Shown: positions 1 through 7,350 of the stretch, one piece after another
Layout of the letters: the number at the start of each line of letters is the position of its first letter
How positions within the stretch are numbered: position 1 is the stretch's first letter
Assembly: GCA_964440935.1 (NCBI GenBank)
Contig: CAYTTY010000045.1
Coordinates: forward strand, 1-29,271
From: WJJR01 sp964440935
Lineage (GTDB): Bacteria; Zixibacteria; MSB-5A5; WJJR01
Direction of reading: 5' to 3'
DNA length: 29,271 bases
The notes under the pieces: model-generated
Seen by the model: only the letters and a program-made list of their open reading frames with translations
Told to the model about the DNA's origin: nothing
Databases searched by the model: none
Position numbers and translations under genes: made by a program

Positions 1-39
1 AGCTACGGTCCACTGATTACTTATACAAGGTACTTCTGG

Positions 40-61
40 GACATAACACTAGTGTTATGTC
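40..61. repeat. 22-bp perfect palindrome
   Basis: The sequence reads GACATAACACT then AGTGTTATGTC, a perfect 22-bp palindrome with no loop, followed at once by CACGCGTG. It lies about 300 bp upstream of the histidine kinase gene. It could be a regulator binding site or the end of an upstream repeat. The gene to its left is outside the window, so its role is not known. Confidence 0.5.
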
Positions 62-74
62 ACGCGTGATATGG

Positions 75-237
75 CGTAGGGCAGGAGCACTGCGCGTCCG
101 TGACTTCGGAGACGGCGGGGGCGCTGGCAGCGCAGGGCTCCTGCCGATGGCGTTGTCGCGTGTCCGGCAGGAGCCCCGGGCGGGCAGCCGAATTGACCAC
201 GCCGAGCACGCATGGCGCCCGGTGCTCCCGCCCTACG
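75..237. repeat. Compound GTAG-type inverted repeat upstream of the kinase gene
   Basis: CGTAGGGCAGGAGCAC (75-90) and GTGCTCCCGCCCTACG (222-237) are inverted copies with one mismatch. Inside, GGCAGGAGC (80-88) pairs with GCTCCTGCC (137-145). Both outer ends carry GTAG pointing inwards, as in paired REP elements. I see no credible gene in 1-350: the open frames here are read-throughs of the repeat. Confidence 0.5.
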
Positions 238-323
238 GAATTCTGTCCGGCTCTTGGGGCATGACATGACACTAGGTTTGCACGATGGAAGCCCGATAAG
301 GGAGTCCCGACTCAGAGTAACTG

Positions 324-351
324 TTGCATTTGAGACAGTCGATGGTACAAT
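324..351 (+). promoter_or_regulatory. Putative promoter of the two-component operon
   Basis: TTGCAT (324-329), a 16-bp spacer and TACAAT (346-351) resemble a housekeeping promoter. The expected transcription start, about 7 nt after the -10 box, falls on the GTG/ATG pair at 357/360. No Shine-Dalgarno sequence precedes these codons. If the promoter is real, the kinase mRNA would be leaderless. Confidence 0.45.
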
Positions 352-359
352 AGACGGTG

Positions 360-1499
360 ATGGCACATGACTCCCACACCGTCGAGCAACCGGCGACCCT
401 CGATCCGGGGACCAGCAATGTCCGCAATGCGATTGTCCTTGTGGTCATTCTGGCAGCGTTGTCAGTGGCGCATTTCGTCTCGCCGCCGCATCATCCCTGG
501 ATTCATGACTTTCTGTTCAAGGTCACGTATGTCCCGATTGTCCTGGCCGCTCTGTGGCTTGGCTGGCGTGGCGGACTGGTGACGGCAGCCATCACTGGAG
601 CCGTCTACGTCATTCACATCCGCATGCAATTGGCGGGACATCACGAACATTCCCAGGTCGGACTGATCCTGGAGTTGGTACTTTACGTATTTATCGGGGT
701 CATGGTCGGCTGGCTGTCGGACCGGCAGCGTCAGGCCCAAGCGCGCATCGCCGCTGCCAATGCCGAGTTGCAGCAGTCCCTGGCATCACTGCGCGAGAAA
801 ACCGAGGCTCTGCTGGCTGCCGAGGAATCGCTGCGCCGTGCGGACCGTTTACGGGCCGCCGGTGAAATCGCCACCGGACTGGCTCATGAAGTGCGCAATC
901 CTTTAGGCGGCATTGTCGGTGCCGCGGAGATCATTACGAATCCCAAGACAGCCGCCAAGGATCGTGAGGAATTTGCCGACGTACTCGGCCACGAGGTGAA
1001 ACGACTGGATCGTGTCATTGGTGACTTTCTCGACTTCGCGCGGCCGGGGAAAACGCCGGAAGGGGAATGCACATTGCGCGATGAACTCGACTTTGTCGCC
1101 TCATTGACCGCCGGCCCGCGTGGCAAGAAGGACGCGGAGTTTATCTGTGATGATGTCCCGAATGATCTTCGCATCGGGATGTCGGCAGACGCGTTCCGTC
1201 AGGTGGCATTGAATTTAACTCTGAATGCGCTCGCCGCATTGCCCGCCCGAAACGGAACTATCAACTGGAGCGCGAAACCGCGGGACCACACGGTTGAGAT
1301 TCGTGTCCACGATAGCGGTTCGGGAATTGATCCGAGTGTGCGTGACCGTTTGTTTGAACCGTTTGTTACGACAACCAAGGGCACCGGTTTGGGATTGGCG
1401 ATTGTGTCGCGTCTGGTCAATGATGTCGGCGGAACAATCACGTTGGTGGAATCGAGTGAAACGGGAACGACGTTCGAGTTGACTCTCCCGGTGGCGTAG
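360..1499 (+). CDS. Membrane-bound sensor histidine kinase (NtrB/AtoS-like)
   Basis: Autophosphorylating sensor kinase, probably of the sigma-54 activator encoded next. The first ~120 residues hold about four hydrophobic segments around residues 22-41, 55-70, 72-88 and 100-120, a compact sensor resembling DUF4118-type regions. A coiled linker (about 123-165) follows. The HisKA H-box is AHEVRNP with the phospho-acceptor His at about residue 176. The ATPase domain has the N-box NLTLN, the G1 motif DSGSGI and the G2 motif GTGLGL. A GTG at 357 precedes the chosen ATG by one codon, and neither has a ribosome binding site. The TAG stop overlaps the GTAG of a REP hairpin. The function class is secure; the stimulus is unknown. 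Confidence 0.93.
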   Translation: MAHDSHTVEQPATLDPGTSNVRNAIVLVVILAALSVAHFVSPPHHPWIHDFLFKVTYVPIVLAALWLGWRGGLVTAAITGAVYVIHIRMQLAGHHEHSQVGLILELVLYVFIGVMVGWLSDRQRQAQARIAAANAELQQSLASLREKTEALLAAEESLRRADRLRAAGEIATGLAHEVRNPLGGIVGAAEIITNPKTAAKDREEFADVLGHEVKRLDRVIGDFLDFARPGKTPEGECTLRDELDFVASLTAGPRGKKDAEFICDDVPNDLRIGMSADAFRQVALNLTLNALAALPARNGTINWSAKPRDHTVEIRVHDSGSGIDPSVRDRLFEPFVTTTKGTGLGLAIVSRLVNDVGGTITLVESSETGTTFELTLPVA

Positions 1500-1520
1500 G
1501 GTGGGTGCTCTGCACCCACC
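1496..1520 (+). repeat. GTAG-type REP hairpin between kinase and regulator genes
   Basis: GTAG (1496-1499) is followed by a perfect hairpin: GGTGGGTGC (1500-1508), loop TCT, GCACCCACC (1512-1520). The kinase stop codon is the TAG of this GTAG. A near-identical copy lies at 14386-14410. Its position inside the operon could stabilise the upstream mRNA segment or reduce read-through into the regulator gene. Confidence 0.7.
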
Positions 1521-1533
1521 ATAGGCGAGTCGT

Positions 1534-2910
1534 ATGACTGCAAAGACCACACCAGCACACATCATCTTCGCCGAAGACGACGCCAGCCTGCGCCGTGTGG
1601 CCGAATACAATCTGTCGCGGGCGGGGTATGAGGTCTCGCTGGCGGCGGACGGTGCGGATGCGTGGGAGCTGTGTCGTGAGCACAATCCCGATTTGGTGAT
1701 TACCGACCTGGCGATGCCCAAACTCGACGGGTTTGAACTCCTGACACGTGTTCGCAGACAATTCCCCGACACCGAAGTCATCATCATCACTGCGCACGGC
1801 ACGGTCGATCGCGCTGTTGAGGCAATGAAAGCGGGAGCGTTCGATTTCATTACCAAGCCGTTTGAGTTCGACGTTCTCCGCCTGACCGCAGAACGCGCCT
1901 TGGAGCGGAGGAGTCTTAGACAGGAGAATGTTCGTCTCCACGGAGAATTGGCTGACCGTTACCGGCCCGATAACATGGTCGGCGTCTCGGCCGCGATGCG
2001 TCATGTATTCGAGATGGTGGCACGCGTGGCGCCGTCCGACAGCAATGTTTTGATATTGGGCGAAAGCGGAACAGGCAAGGAACTGGTTGCCCGCGCGATT
2101 CATCATGCGAGCCGGCGTCGGAAGGAACCATTTGTGGCAGTCAACTGTGGCGCCCTCCCGCGTGATTTGGTCGAAAGCGAGCTGTTCGGTGTGCAGCGGG
2201 GCGCATTTACCGGCGCCGACGCAGACCGTCCCGGACGGTTCGAACGCGCTTCAGGCGGTACGCTCTTTCTCGATGAAATCACCGAATTGCCGTCCGACGT
2301 CCAAGTCAAACTGCTGCGTGCCCTGCAGGATCGGCAAATTGAGCGTCTCGGTGCCACAATGCCGGTCGACGTTGATGTACGGTTCATCTGCGCGACGAAT
2401 GCCGACATCGATCAGCTCATCCGGGAAGGACGGTTCCGTCAGGATCTATACTACCGCATCAATGTGGTCACGATTCAGGTGCCTCCGCTGCGCGAGCATC
2501 CGGAGGACATCGAACCGTTGGTGCATCATTTTCTCGTTCGATTAAACGCCGCCGATGTGAACTTGAATCCGGACGTCCTCGATCGTCTGCGTTCCTATCA
2601 TTGGCCCGGTAATGTCCGTGAATTGGAAAATGCCATCGAACGTGCCCTGGTCTTGCGGAAGCAATCGGATCGCATCACCCTCAGTGATTTGCCGGCCAAT
2701 ATCACTGCTGCACCGAGGAACGACAGATCTCACACCGGACCATCATTACATCTTCCCGATGGCGGCATCGATTTCTACGGATTAGAGAAATCCCTGATCC
2801 TGCAGGCGTTGCGTAATGCCGATGGTAATCAGTCGAAGGCCGCGCGGCTCCTGGGCATGACACGGCAGACGCTGTTGTATCGGATGCGGAAGTTTGGGAT
2901 TGAATCGTAA
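1534..2910 (+). CDS. Sigma-54-dependent response regulator, NtrC family
   Basis: A complete 458-aa NtrC-type activator. The receiver domain (about 8-120) has the acidic pair E14/D15/D16, the phospho-acceptor Asp58 in ITDLAMP and Lys108 in TKPF. The AAA+ domain has Walker A GESGTGKE (176-183), the sigma-54 contact loop GAFTGA (223-228), the Walker B region GTLFLDEI (242-249) and WPGNVRELEN (357-366). A Fis-type helix-turn-helix (about 421-453) ends in SKAARLLGMTRQTLLYRM. It would remodel sigma-54 RNA polymerase after phosphorylation by the upstream kinase, 34 bp away. The presence of GAFTGA implies real sigma-54 activation. Target genes cannot be named from this window. Confidence 0.96.
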   Translation: MTAKTTPAHIIFAEDDASLRRVAEYNLSRAGYEVSLAADGADAWELCREHNPDLVITDLAMPKLDGFELLTRVRRQFPDTEVIIITAHGTVDRAVEAMKAGAFDFITKPFEFDVLRLTAERALERRSLRQENVRLHGELADRYRPDNMVGVSAAMRHVFEMVARVAPSDSNVLILGESGTGKELVARAIHHASRRRKEPFVAVNCGALPRDLVESELFGVQRGAFTGADADRPGRFERASGGTLFLDEITELPSDVQVKLLRALQDRQIERLGATMPVDVDVRFICATNADIDQLIREGRFRQDLYYRINVVTIQVPPLREHPEDIEPLVHHFLVRLNAADVNLNPDVLDRLRSYHWPGNVRELENAIERALVLRKQSDRITLSDLPANITAAPRNDRSHTGPSLHLPDGGIDFYGLEKSLILQALRNADGNQSKAARLLGMTRQTLLYRMRKFGIES

Positions 2911-2997
2911 GACGAATCGTTTCGATCTGCTTCCGATCTTCCGTCTCGGTTTCGCTTATGGCGATTGTCCGAATAATTGTCCGATGGGACAGTCAAT

Positions 2998-3021
2998 GTA
3001 GCACGGGCGCCTCGCCCGTGC
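2998..3021 (+). repeat. GTAG-type REP hairpin (core of array 1, unit 1)
   Basis: GTAG at 2998-3001, then the perfect 9-bp arms GCACGGGCG (3001-3009) and CGCCCGTGC (3013-3021) around a three-base loop. The arm sequence differs from the other GTAG hairpins in the window, but the GTAG-plus-stem layout is the same. Confidence 0.65.
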
Positions 3022-3116
3022 GGCCTCAGGAATCGGACAGTTATTCTATAGCAATTGTCATAAGTGTTTTCCGTTGGGGATGGCGATCCGTTCTGTCGCT
3101 GGAGCTCCCCGCTGTC

Positions 3117-3136
3117 ATCCCCGCGAATGCGGGGAT
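3117..3136. repeat. GTCATCCCCGC-type hairpin
   Basis: ATCCCCGC (3117-3124), loop GAAT, GCGGGGAT (3129-3136), preceded by GTC and followed by CCA. It belongs to a second intergenic hairpin class beginning with GTCAT(T/C)CCCGC, also seen near 3178-3198, 7187-7234, 10451-10497 and 13493-13539. Confidence 0.6.
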
Positions 3137-3244
3137 CCATTTTGCTTTTGACCACCACTCAACGTCTAAACTTGGATTCCCTCTTTCGCGGGAATGACAA
3201 CAAGTTATAGCAACTATCACAATTCCGTTCCGGTGTTCGGGGGC

Positions 3245-3293
3245 GTAGCATGGCCGTCTCGGCCAGACGGCACGGGCGAGGCGTCCGTACTAC
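3245..3293. repeat. Head-to-head pair of GTAG hairpins
   Basis: GTAG at 3245-3248 leads into TGGCCG / CGGCCA (3251-3256 / 3260-3265). On the minus strand another GTAG (CTAC at 3290-3293) leads into CGGACG / CGCCCG with one mismatch. Two REPs facing each other is the classic BIME arrangement. Confidence 0.55.
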
Positions 3294-3329
3294 ATCGCCT
3301 ACTCAATCGGAAGATAGTTCTGACAATCG

Positions 3330-4466
3330 CTATAACAATCGCTCTAACAACATCTCTAACCGATCAATCATCCGTTCCAATGAGTAGTGGTCCTCGAGTC
3401 GTTTCCTCCCCATCGCACCCAGCTTTATCGCCCGCTGGGGATCGGACAAGAGGCTCGAAATGGAACTGGCCAATTCTGATGGTGATTCCGTTGGCACTAC
3501 AACGCCGCATGACTCGTCGACAAATTCCATCATTCCACCGACAGCGGTGCACACAATGGGCTTGGCGCACGCCATCGCTTCGAGGAGTACATTTCCAAAC
3601 GCTTCATAGCGCGAGGGCTGCACGACGACTTCGACCTGCAGCATCAAGTCACGCACGTTTTCGGTGAAGCCGTAAAACGTGACGCTTTCGGCGAATGGCT
3701 CAGCTTGTTTTCTGAGTTGCGACATCTCAGATCCGGTGCCGGCGATCCAGAGAGACGCGTTTGGGTGCTGCTTGAGAATTTGTGGCCACGCGTCCAGGAG
3801 AAGATCGATTCCCTTACCACGATCGAGACGTGAAAACACACCGACGATTGGACCGTCCCTTTCGACCAGTAATTCGGAGTTCTTCGGCGCCGGCCATGCT
3901 GTTAAATCCAAGCCATTAGGGAGCACGGTGATCCTCGACGAATCGATGTAATCGAGCGCTTCCAAGTCTCGACGCAATGCATCTGACGGGACAATGAAGC
4001 GATCGGCGACTTTTATGGCGAGTGTGCGGTCTCGCTTTCGGTGCCGCAATACCAATGATCCCATCATCCAAAACACTGAGGCCTCGAATCGATTGCCAAG
4101 ACTTCCCAGCTTGACCAGCTTCACATCACGAGTGGTTGCGCAAAGGATGCTCGCCCCACGATGGCCGCGCAGCCAGCGACGGATTCGGAGCGCGTCGCCT
4201 GGGGAGTAGTCGGACCGGCCACGAAGCGCCAGGATCGGCAGGCCGGCCTGTGCGGCGCGACCACACAATGGCGAACCGGTGCGGGCGGCGACAGCGACAT
4301 CGTAGCCGCGATTGTGGAGACTGTGAGCGCATTGCAGAAATTTCAGTTCCCCTCCCCCCCAGAATTTGATCGTGTTGATGAAGAGAACAGGGTGCGTCTG
4401 ATGGCGATTGAGCCTGTCCACGCGATATTGTGTTCCGCTCTGTGGGGTGTCGTGATTGGGAGTCAT
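3330..4466 (-). CDS. Glycosyltransferase family 4 (group 1)
   Basis: A 378-aa retaining GT-B glycosyltransferase that would transfer an activated sugar onto a glycan or lipid acceptor at the cytoplasmic face. The N-terminal acceptor lobe has FINTIKFWGGGELKFL with a glycine loop. The C-terminal lobe begins at about IVGVFSRLDRGKGID and contains the GT4 EX7E pair in EAFGNVLLE. The first ~25 residues look dispensable, and a GTG start at codon 16 is possible. No clear ribosome binding site is seen. The last codons (ERLL and stop) are encoded by the end motif of repeat array 1, so the 3' end may have been remodelled by that insertion. Substrate unknown. Confidence 0.88.
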   Translation of the reverse strand: MTPNHDTPQSGTQYRVDRLNRHQTHPVLFINTIKFWGGGELKFLQCAHSLHNRGYDVAVAARTGSPLCGRAAQAGLPILALRGRSDYSPGDALRIRRWLRGHRGASILCATTRDVKLVKLGSLGNRFEASVFWMMGSLVLRHRKRDRTLAIKVADRFIVPSDALRRDLEALDYIDSSRITVLPNGLDLTAWPAPKNSELLVERDGPIVGVFSRLDRGKGIDLLLDAWPQILKQHPNASLWIAGTGSEMSQLRKQAEPFAESVTFYGFTENVRDLMLQVEVVVQPSRYEAFGNVLLEAMACAKPIVCTAVGGMMEFVDESCGVVVPTESPSELASSISSLLSDPQRAIKLGAMGRKRLEDHYSLERMIDRLEMLLERLL

Positions 4467-4770
4467 ATGCCGGTACTCAAAACACCGCTGTCAGCGGTCC
4501 CCTGAATGGGATGGCTCATCGGGAAGGGTAACCCTTCTTTCCCTGTGGGCGCATTGAAAAACCGATGTCCATGCTCGTCGACGCGGCTTTTGGACACCGC
4601 AGTTCGGCCAGGAGCCGGATTTCCGCGATGCGATGATCCTTCGTGCGGTTGCATCGTGTGATCAGGGGCCGATACACGATCCCCCAACATTCCCCTGTCC
4701 ACGGATGACGTCTATCCTTTTTCGGGTGGAGTTCCCGCCTGATGATGCATAGGTTTGCCCTTTACCCGAC
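4467..4770. other. Divergent intergenic region, no gene seen
   Basis: This 304-bp stretch separates the glycosyltransferase and methyltransferase genes, which point away from each other, so it should hold both promoters. I could not assign convincing -35/-10 pairs. It contains a short hairpin, CCGCTGTCAGCGG (4487-4499), and the 15-bp palindrome GAAGGGTAACCCTTC (4523-4537). Neither is followed by a T-run, so I do not call a terminator. Confidence 0.5.
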
Positions 4771-4773
4771 TTG

Positions 4774-5610
4774 ATGGGCAACTCTCCCATGCCAGTATTC
4801 ACCGGTTCCAGCGATATCAAACTCTTCATTCGGCGGCATCTGGAGTCGCGTGGTGATCTCGCGGGCAAGATCGCTGTTGATATACCGGCCGGTCGTGGAC
4901 TGACCAGCGACATTCTCCAACAGCAAGGGGCGGAGGTCCATCCCTTTGACCTGTTTCCCGAAAAGTTTGAAGTGCCGGGATTGACGTGCATGCACGCCGA
5001 CCTCACTGAGGAGTTGCCGCTCGGAGCGGATTCGGTCGATTTTCTCGTCTGCCAGGAAGGGATTGAACATTTGCCCGATCAATTGCACGTGCTCAGTGAG
5101 TTCTCCCGCGTGCTGCGTCCTGGGGGACGGCTTTTGATCACCACACCCAACCTATCCCACGTCCGGGCTCGTCTCAGCCATCTTCTCCTCGAAAGCGATT
5201 TCTACCGCCGGCTCCCGGCAAATGAGATTGAAGAGGTCTGGCATGCCGGCGATGGGCGAACCTACCATGGGCATATTTTCCTCATTAATGCGCAGAAGCT
5301 GCGAACATTGGCGCGCCTGGCCGGCCTGCAAATCGTGAAAATCTACCCCACCAAGGTGAGCTACACCTCGCTGTTGCTGGGAATACTGCTTTATCCTGTG
5401 CTGTGGTTTATCACCTGGCGAGCCCGGTCTCGCAGTATCCGTAAGGCCGGCGACAGTCTCACTCCGGCGGCCCGGGAGGCATTCGCGGAAATCGCCCGGC
5501 TGAACCTGAACCCGGATATCCTGTTTGGGAAACACCTGTTCGTGGAATTCGAGCAGATCGGTCCATTGGGCGACGTACAAGTGTCAAAAGATCAAGGAGT
5601 TATCTGGTAG
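4774..5610 (+). CDS. Class I SAM-dependent methyltransferase
   Basis: Methyltransferase_11/25-like fold of about 278 aa. Motif I is IAVDIPAGRG (D-x-x-A-G-x-G) at about residues 31-40. The acidic end of strand 2 is HPFD and the post-motif segment is DFLVCQEGIEHLPD. RVLRPGGRLLITTPN is the usual motif III region. A hydrophobic stretch, SLLLGILLYPVLWFITW, near residue 205 suggests membrane association. The start is uncertain: TTG 4771, ATG 4774 and ATG 4789 are all in frame without a strong ribosome binding site. It diverges from a glycosyltransferase, so a role in modifying a surface glycan or lipid is a reasonable inference. The acceptor is unknown. Confidence 0.85.
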   Translation: MGNSPMPVFTGSSDIKLFIRRHLESRGDLAGKIAVDIPAGRGLTSDILQQQGAEVHPFDLFPEKFEVPGLTCMHADLTEELPLGADSVDFLVCQEGIEHLPDQLHVLSEFSRVLRPGGRLLITTPNLSHVRARLSHLLLESDFYRRLPANEIEEVWHAGDGRTYHGHIFLINAQKLRTLARLAGLQIVKIYPTKVSYTSLLLGILLYPVLWFITWRARSRSIRKAGDSLTPAAREAFAEIARLNLNPDILFGKHLFVEFEQIGPLGDVQVSKDQGVIW

Positions 5611-5722
5611 CGATGAATCTTGGCGGCACTGTTGGTGTACCACGATCATTGACATTTGCCAGTTGCCCGTGTTCATTTGGGGACTGATTTGTGCCAAACT
5701 GCGCATTCAATATGGAGGAGAA

Positions 5723-6301
5723 ATGATGAAACGCATGGTGTTGGCGGCCTGCCTGCTGGCCCTGGTCATCGGCTGCCAATCAGAGACGGAATCCGAGCAG
5801 CCAGCCACTGAACAGACAACCTCTGAACCGATGAGCCAGGAAGACAGTCTGCGCAAAATAGCCCCAGATCGTCGACCGTCAGACGCAATCATGACCATCG
5901 AGGACATCACCCTCGCCGCGGGTGAAAGCGGCAGCTTTACGATCGACTACTATGGTGTCGAGCCGGCCAAGGCGATGGTCGTGCCCCTCCGGTTTCCAAA
6001 GGGATTTGTTATCGACTCCGTGTCGTGGAGTGGCTCTGTGGTCGATTATCTGGCCAATAAGCCAGTCCGTATCGCCAACGAGGAGAGTCTGCTGCTGATG
6101 GCGGCTGTGCCGGTGACGGAAGATGCCGTTCCTCCCGGTGAGGGACTTTTCGCCACCGTTTATTTCCACTTGGCCGACGATGCCGAATCGGGCCGTATCG
6201 TGGAGACCATTGCGCCACCGGCCAATCAGCTCTCCTACGTTGACACCGCCAAGACGCTCGTGCAGATCAACCTCGACGGCGCTGAAGTGACCGTTCAGTA
6301 G
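5723..6301 (+). CDS. Lipoprotein with cohesin-like beta-sandwich
   Basis: A 192-aa protein starting MMKRMVLAACLLALVIGC, a lipoprotein signal with lipobox VIGC. It is followed by a Glu/Ser/Thr-rich linker to about residue 45. The body (about 60-192) begins TIEDITLAAGESGSFTIDY and continues with AMVVPLRFPKGFVIDSVSW, the pattern of cohesin-like carbohydrate-module folds (paired beta strands with a hydrophobic core). I place the start at 5723 because GGAGG stands 5-9 nt upstream. The open frame extends further upstream, but that segment lacks protein-like composition. It lies 10 bp before pyrE, probably co-transcribed. The exact function is unknown. Confidence 0.75.
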   Translation: MMKRMVLAACLLALVIGCQSETESEQPATEQTTSEPMSQEDSLRKIAPDRRPSDAIMTIEDITLAAGESGSFTIDYYGVEPAKAMVVPLRFPKGFVIDSVSWSGSVVDYLANKPVRIANEESLLLMAAVPVTEDAVPPGEGLFATVYFHLADDAESGRIVETIAPPANQLSYVDTAKTLVQINLDGAEVTVQ

Positions 6302-6311
6302 CGAGATCCCA

Positions 6312-6875
6312 ATGACGGTGGCTGTGGAAATCGATCAACAGAAACGCGATCGACTGCGCGAGGGCTTGCATCAGTATGCCCTGAAACGGGGTGACTTTGT
6401 GCTCGCCTCGGGTGCACGGTCGAACTTCTACATCAACATCAAGGAGTTGTCGCTGCGGGGCGAATTCCTGCGCTTAATCGGTGAACTGCTCTGGCCGCTG
6501 ATGGCGGAGTTGAAACCCGATGCAGTGGGCGGCATGACACTGGGCGCCGATCCGATCGTCTCCGCCGTGACGATGGTTGCCGCCGAGCAGGGCGTTGATT
6601 GTCCCGCGTTGATCGTCCGCCAGGAGCTAAAGGACCACGGCACCGGACGGCGTATTGAAGGGTCGTTTGAGCGTGGCATGCGGGTCGCGGTGGTCGAGGA
6701 TGTGACAACCACCGGTGGCTCGGCTAAACGCGCCGCCGACGCGATAATCGATGCCGGTGGAAGCGTGGTCGGTGTATTCTCGGTGATGAACCGCGATTCG
6801 GGAGCCGATCAGTTGTTCGCCGATTTGAACTGGCCGTTTCAGGCAATCTTCGGGATGAGTGATTTGGATTTGTAG
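6312..6875 (+). CDS. pyrE: Orotate phosphoribosyltransferase
   Basis: Converts orotate and PRPP into orotidine 5'-phosphate in pyrimidine synthesis. The 187-aa length is normal for short-form PyrE. The N-terminal SNFYINIKELSL matches the orotate-binding strand. VRQELKDHGTGRRIEG is the flexible catalytic loop (Lys at 107, with Gln in place of the usual Lys at 104). VAVVEDVTTTGGS (about 125-137) is the PRPP-binding motif. It follows the lipoprotein gene by 10 bp and is closed by a strong terminator just downstream. Confidence 0.95.
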   Translation: MTVAVEIDQQKRDRLREGLHQYALKRGDFVLASGARSNFYINIKELSLRGEFLRLIGELLWPLMAELKPDAVGGMTLGADPIVSAVTMVAAEQGVDCPALIVRQELKDHGTGRRIEGSFERGMRVAVVEDVTTTGGSAKRAADAIIDAGGSVVGVFSVMNRDSGADQLFADLNWPFQAIFGMSDLDL

Positions 6876-6896
6876 ATTTTAACTCGAATTGTGTGT

Positions 6897-6929
6897 AAAC
6901 GGGACACCCGATGGGCGTCCCGTTTTTTT
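6897..6929 (+). terminator. Rho-independent terminator after pyrE
   Basis: AAACGGGACACCC (6897-6909) pairs with GGGCGTCCCGTTT (6913-6925) with a single internal mismatch and a GAT loop. A run of seven T residues starts at 6923. It is the best terminator in the window and ends the lipoprotein-pyrE unit. Confidence 0.9.
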
Positions 6930-6998
6930 GTTGGGATTCAATCGTATACGATAGCGATTGTCAGAATTCCTGTCCGATTGAGTATAGTTGCGGCGGGC

Positions 6999-7022
6999 GG
7001 GCGCACTGCCGTGCGCCCCTAC
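6999..7022 (-). repeat. GTAG-type REP hairpin (core of array 2, unit 1)
   Basis: Read on the minus strand: GTAG (CTAC at 7019-7022), then GGGCGCAC, loop GGCA, GTGCGCCC. The arms pair perfectly over 8 bp (6999-7006 with 7011-7018). Confidence 0.65.
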
Positions 7023-7186
7023 GTTTTGCTCCCTCTCCCCGCGCTTTTCAGCGGGGAGAGGGTCGGGGTGAGGGGTAAATTATACTGCCCAGATTGCGGA
7101 ACCGGACAGGAATTATGCAAGTCGCTATAAAGCGATTGTCAGGAGTATTCTCCGTTTGGGACGTCATCCGTCAATTCGCCAGAGTT

Positions 7187-7234
7187 CCCTGCGGTCATTC
7201 CCGTCCGCCGCGGCGGACGGGAATGACCGCAGGG
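7187..7234. repeat. 48-bp perfect palindrome
   Basis: Bases 7187-7210 are the exact reverse complement of 7211-7234, with no spacer. The arm starts CCCTGCGGTCATTCCCG, and the centre is CCGCCG/CGGCGG. It carries the GTCATTCCCG signature of the second hairpin class. A perfect loopless palindrome of this size is prone to cruciform extrusion and deletion. Confidence 0.8.
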
Positions 7235-7350
7235 GCTCGATGACTGAGCGGATGGCTTCGGCAAACGGGACAATACTTATGACAATCACTCTAATTGGCG
7301 CCGTCGCGGGTATTGTTCTCCCGAGTGTAGCGAGGGATGACATGCGGAGA

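Larger units (their letters stand above)
2957..3345. repeat. Array 1 of MITE-like units with REP cores
   Basis: This gene-free stretch is built from inverted end motifs near TATAGCGATTGTCA, each followed by a degenerate tail containing GTCCGAT. The ends lie at 2957-2985 (right-pointing), 3032-3065 (back-to-back junction), 3205-3230 and 3311-3345 (left-pointing). Between successive ends lie hairpin cores: a GTAG REP at 2998-3021, an ATCCCCGC hairpin at 3117-3136 and a head-to-head GTAG pair at 3245-3293. The left part of the unit at 2971-2985 matches the inverse of 3032-3046 with one mismatch. No protein gene is apparent. Confidence 0.6.
6945..7293. repeat. Array 2 of MITE-like units with REP and GTCAT hairpin cores
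   Basis: This gene-free stretch repeats the design of the array at 2957-3345. End motifs lie at 6949-6982 (right-pointing, ATAGCGATTGTCAGAATTCC), 7101-7129 (its inverse), 7126-7160 (right-pointing) and 7270-7293 (left-pointing). Unit one encloses a GTAG REP (6999-7022) and a CTCTCCCCGC / GCGGGGAGAG hairpin (about 7033-7060). Unit two encloses the 48-bp palindrome at 7187-7234. The two units abut at a shared TATA. Confidence 0.6.

Noticed and set aside
55..366. Open frames on both strands in the first 360 bp
   Set aside because: They are translations of inverted GC-rich repeats, with low-complexity composition and no ribosome binding sites.
4523..4537. Palindrome GAAGGGTAACCCTTC as a terminator
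   Set aside because: It has no following T-run on either strand and no gene ends nearby.
4463..4702. 79-aa minus-strand frame before the glycosyltransferase gene
   Set aside because: No recognisable domain, no ribosome binding site and location in a divergent promoter region.
5525..5722. Upstream extension of the lipoprotein frame
   Set aside because: It overlaps the methyltransferase end, lacks protein-like composition and would bury the lipoprotein signal; a good ribosome binding site marks 5723.
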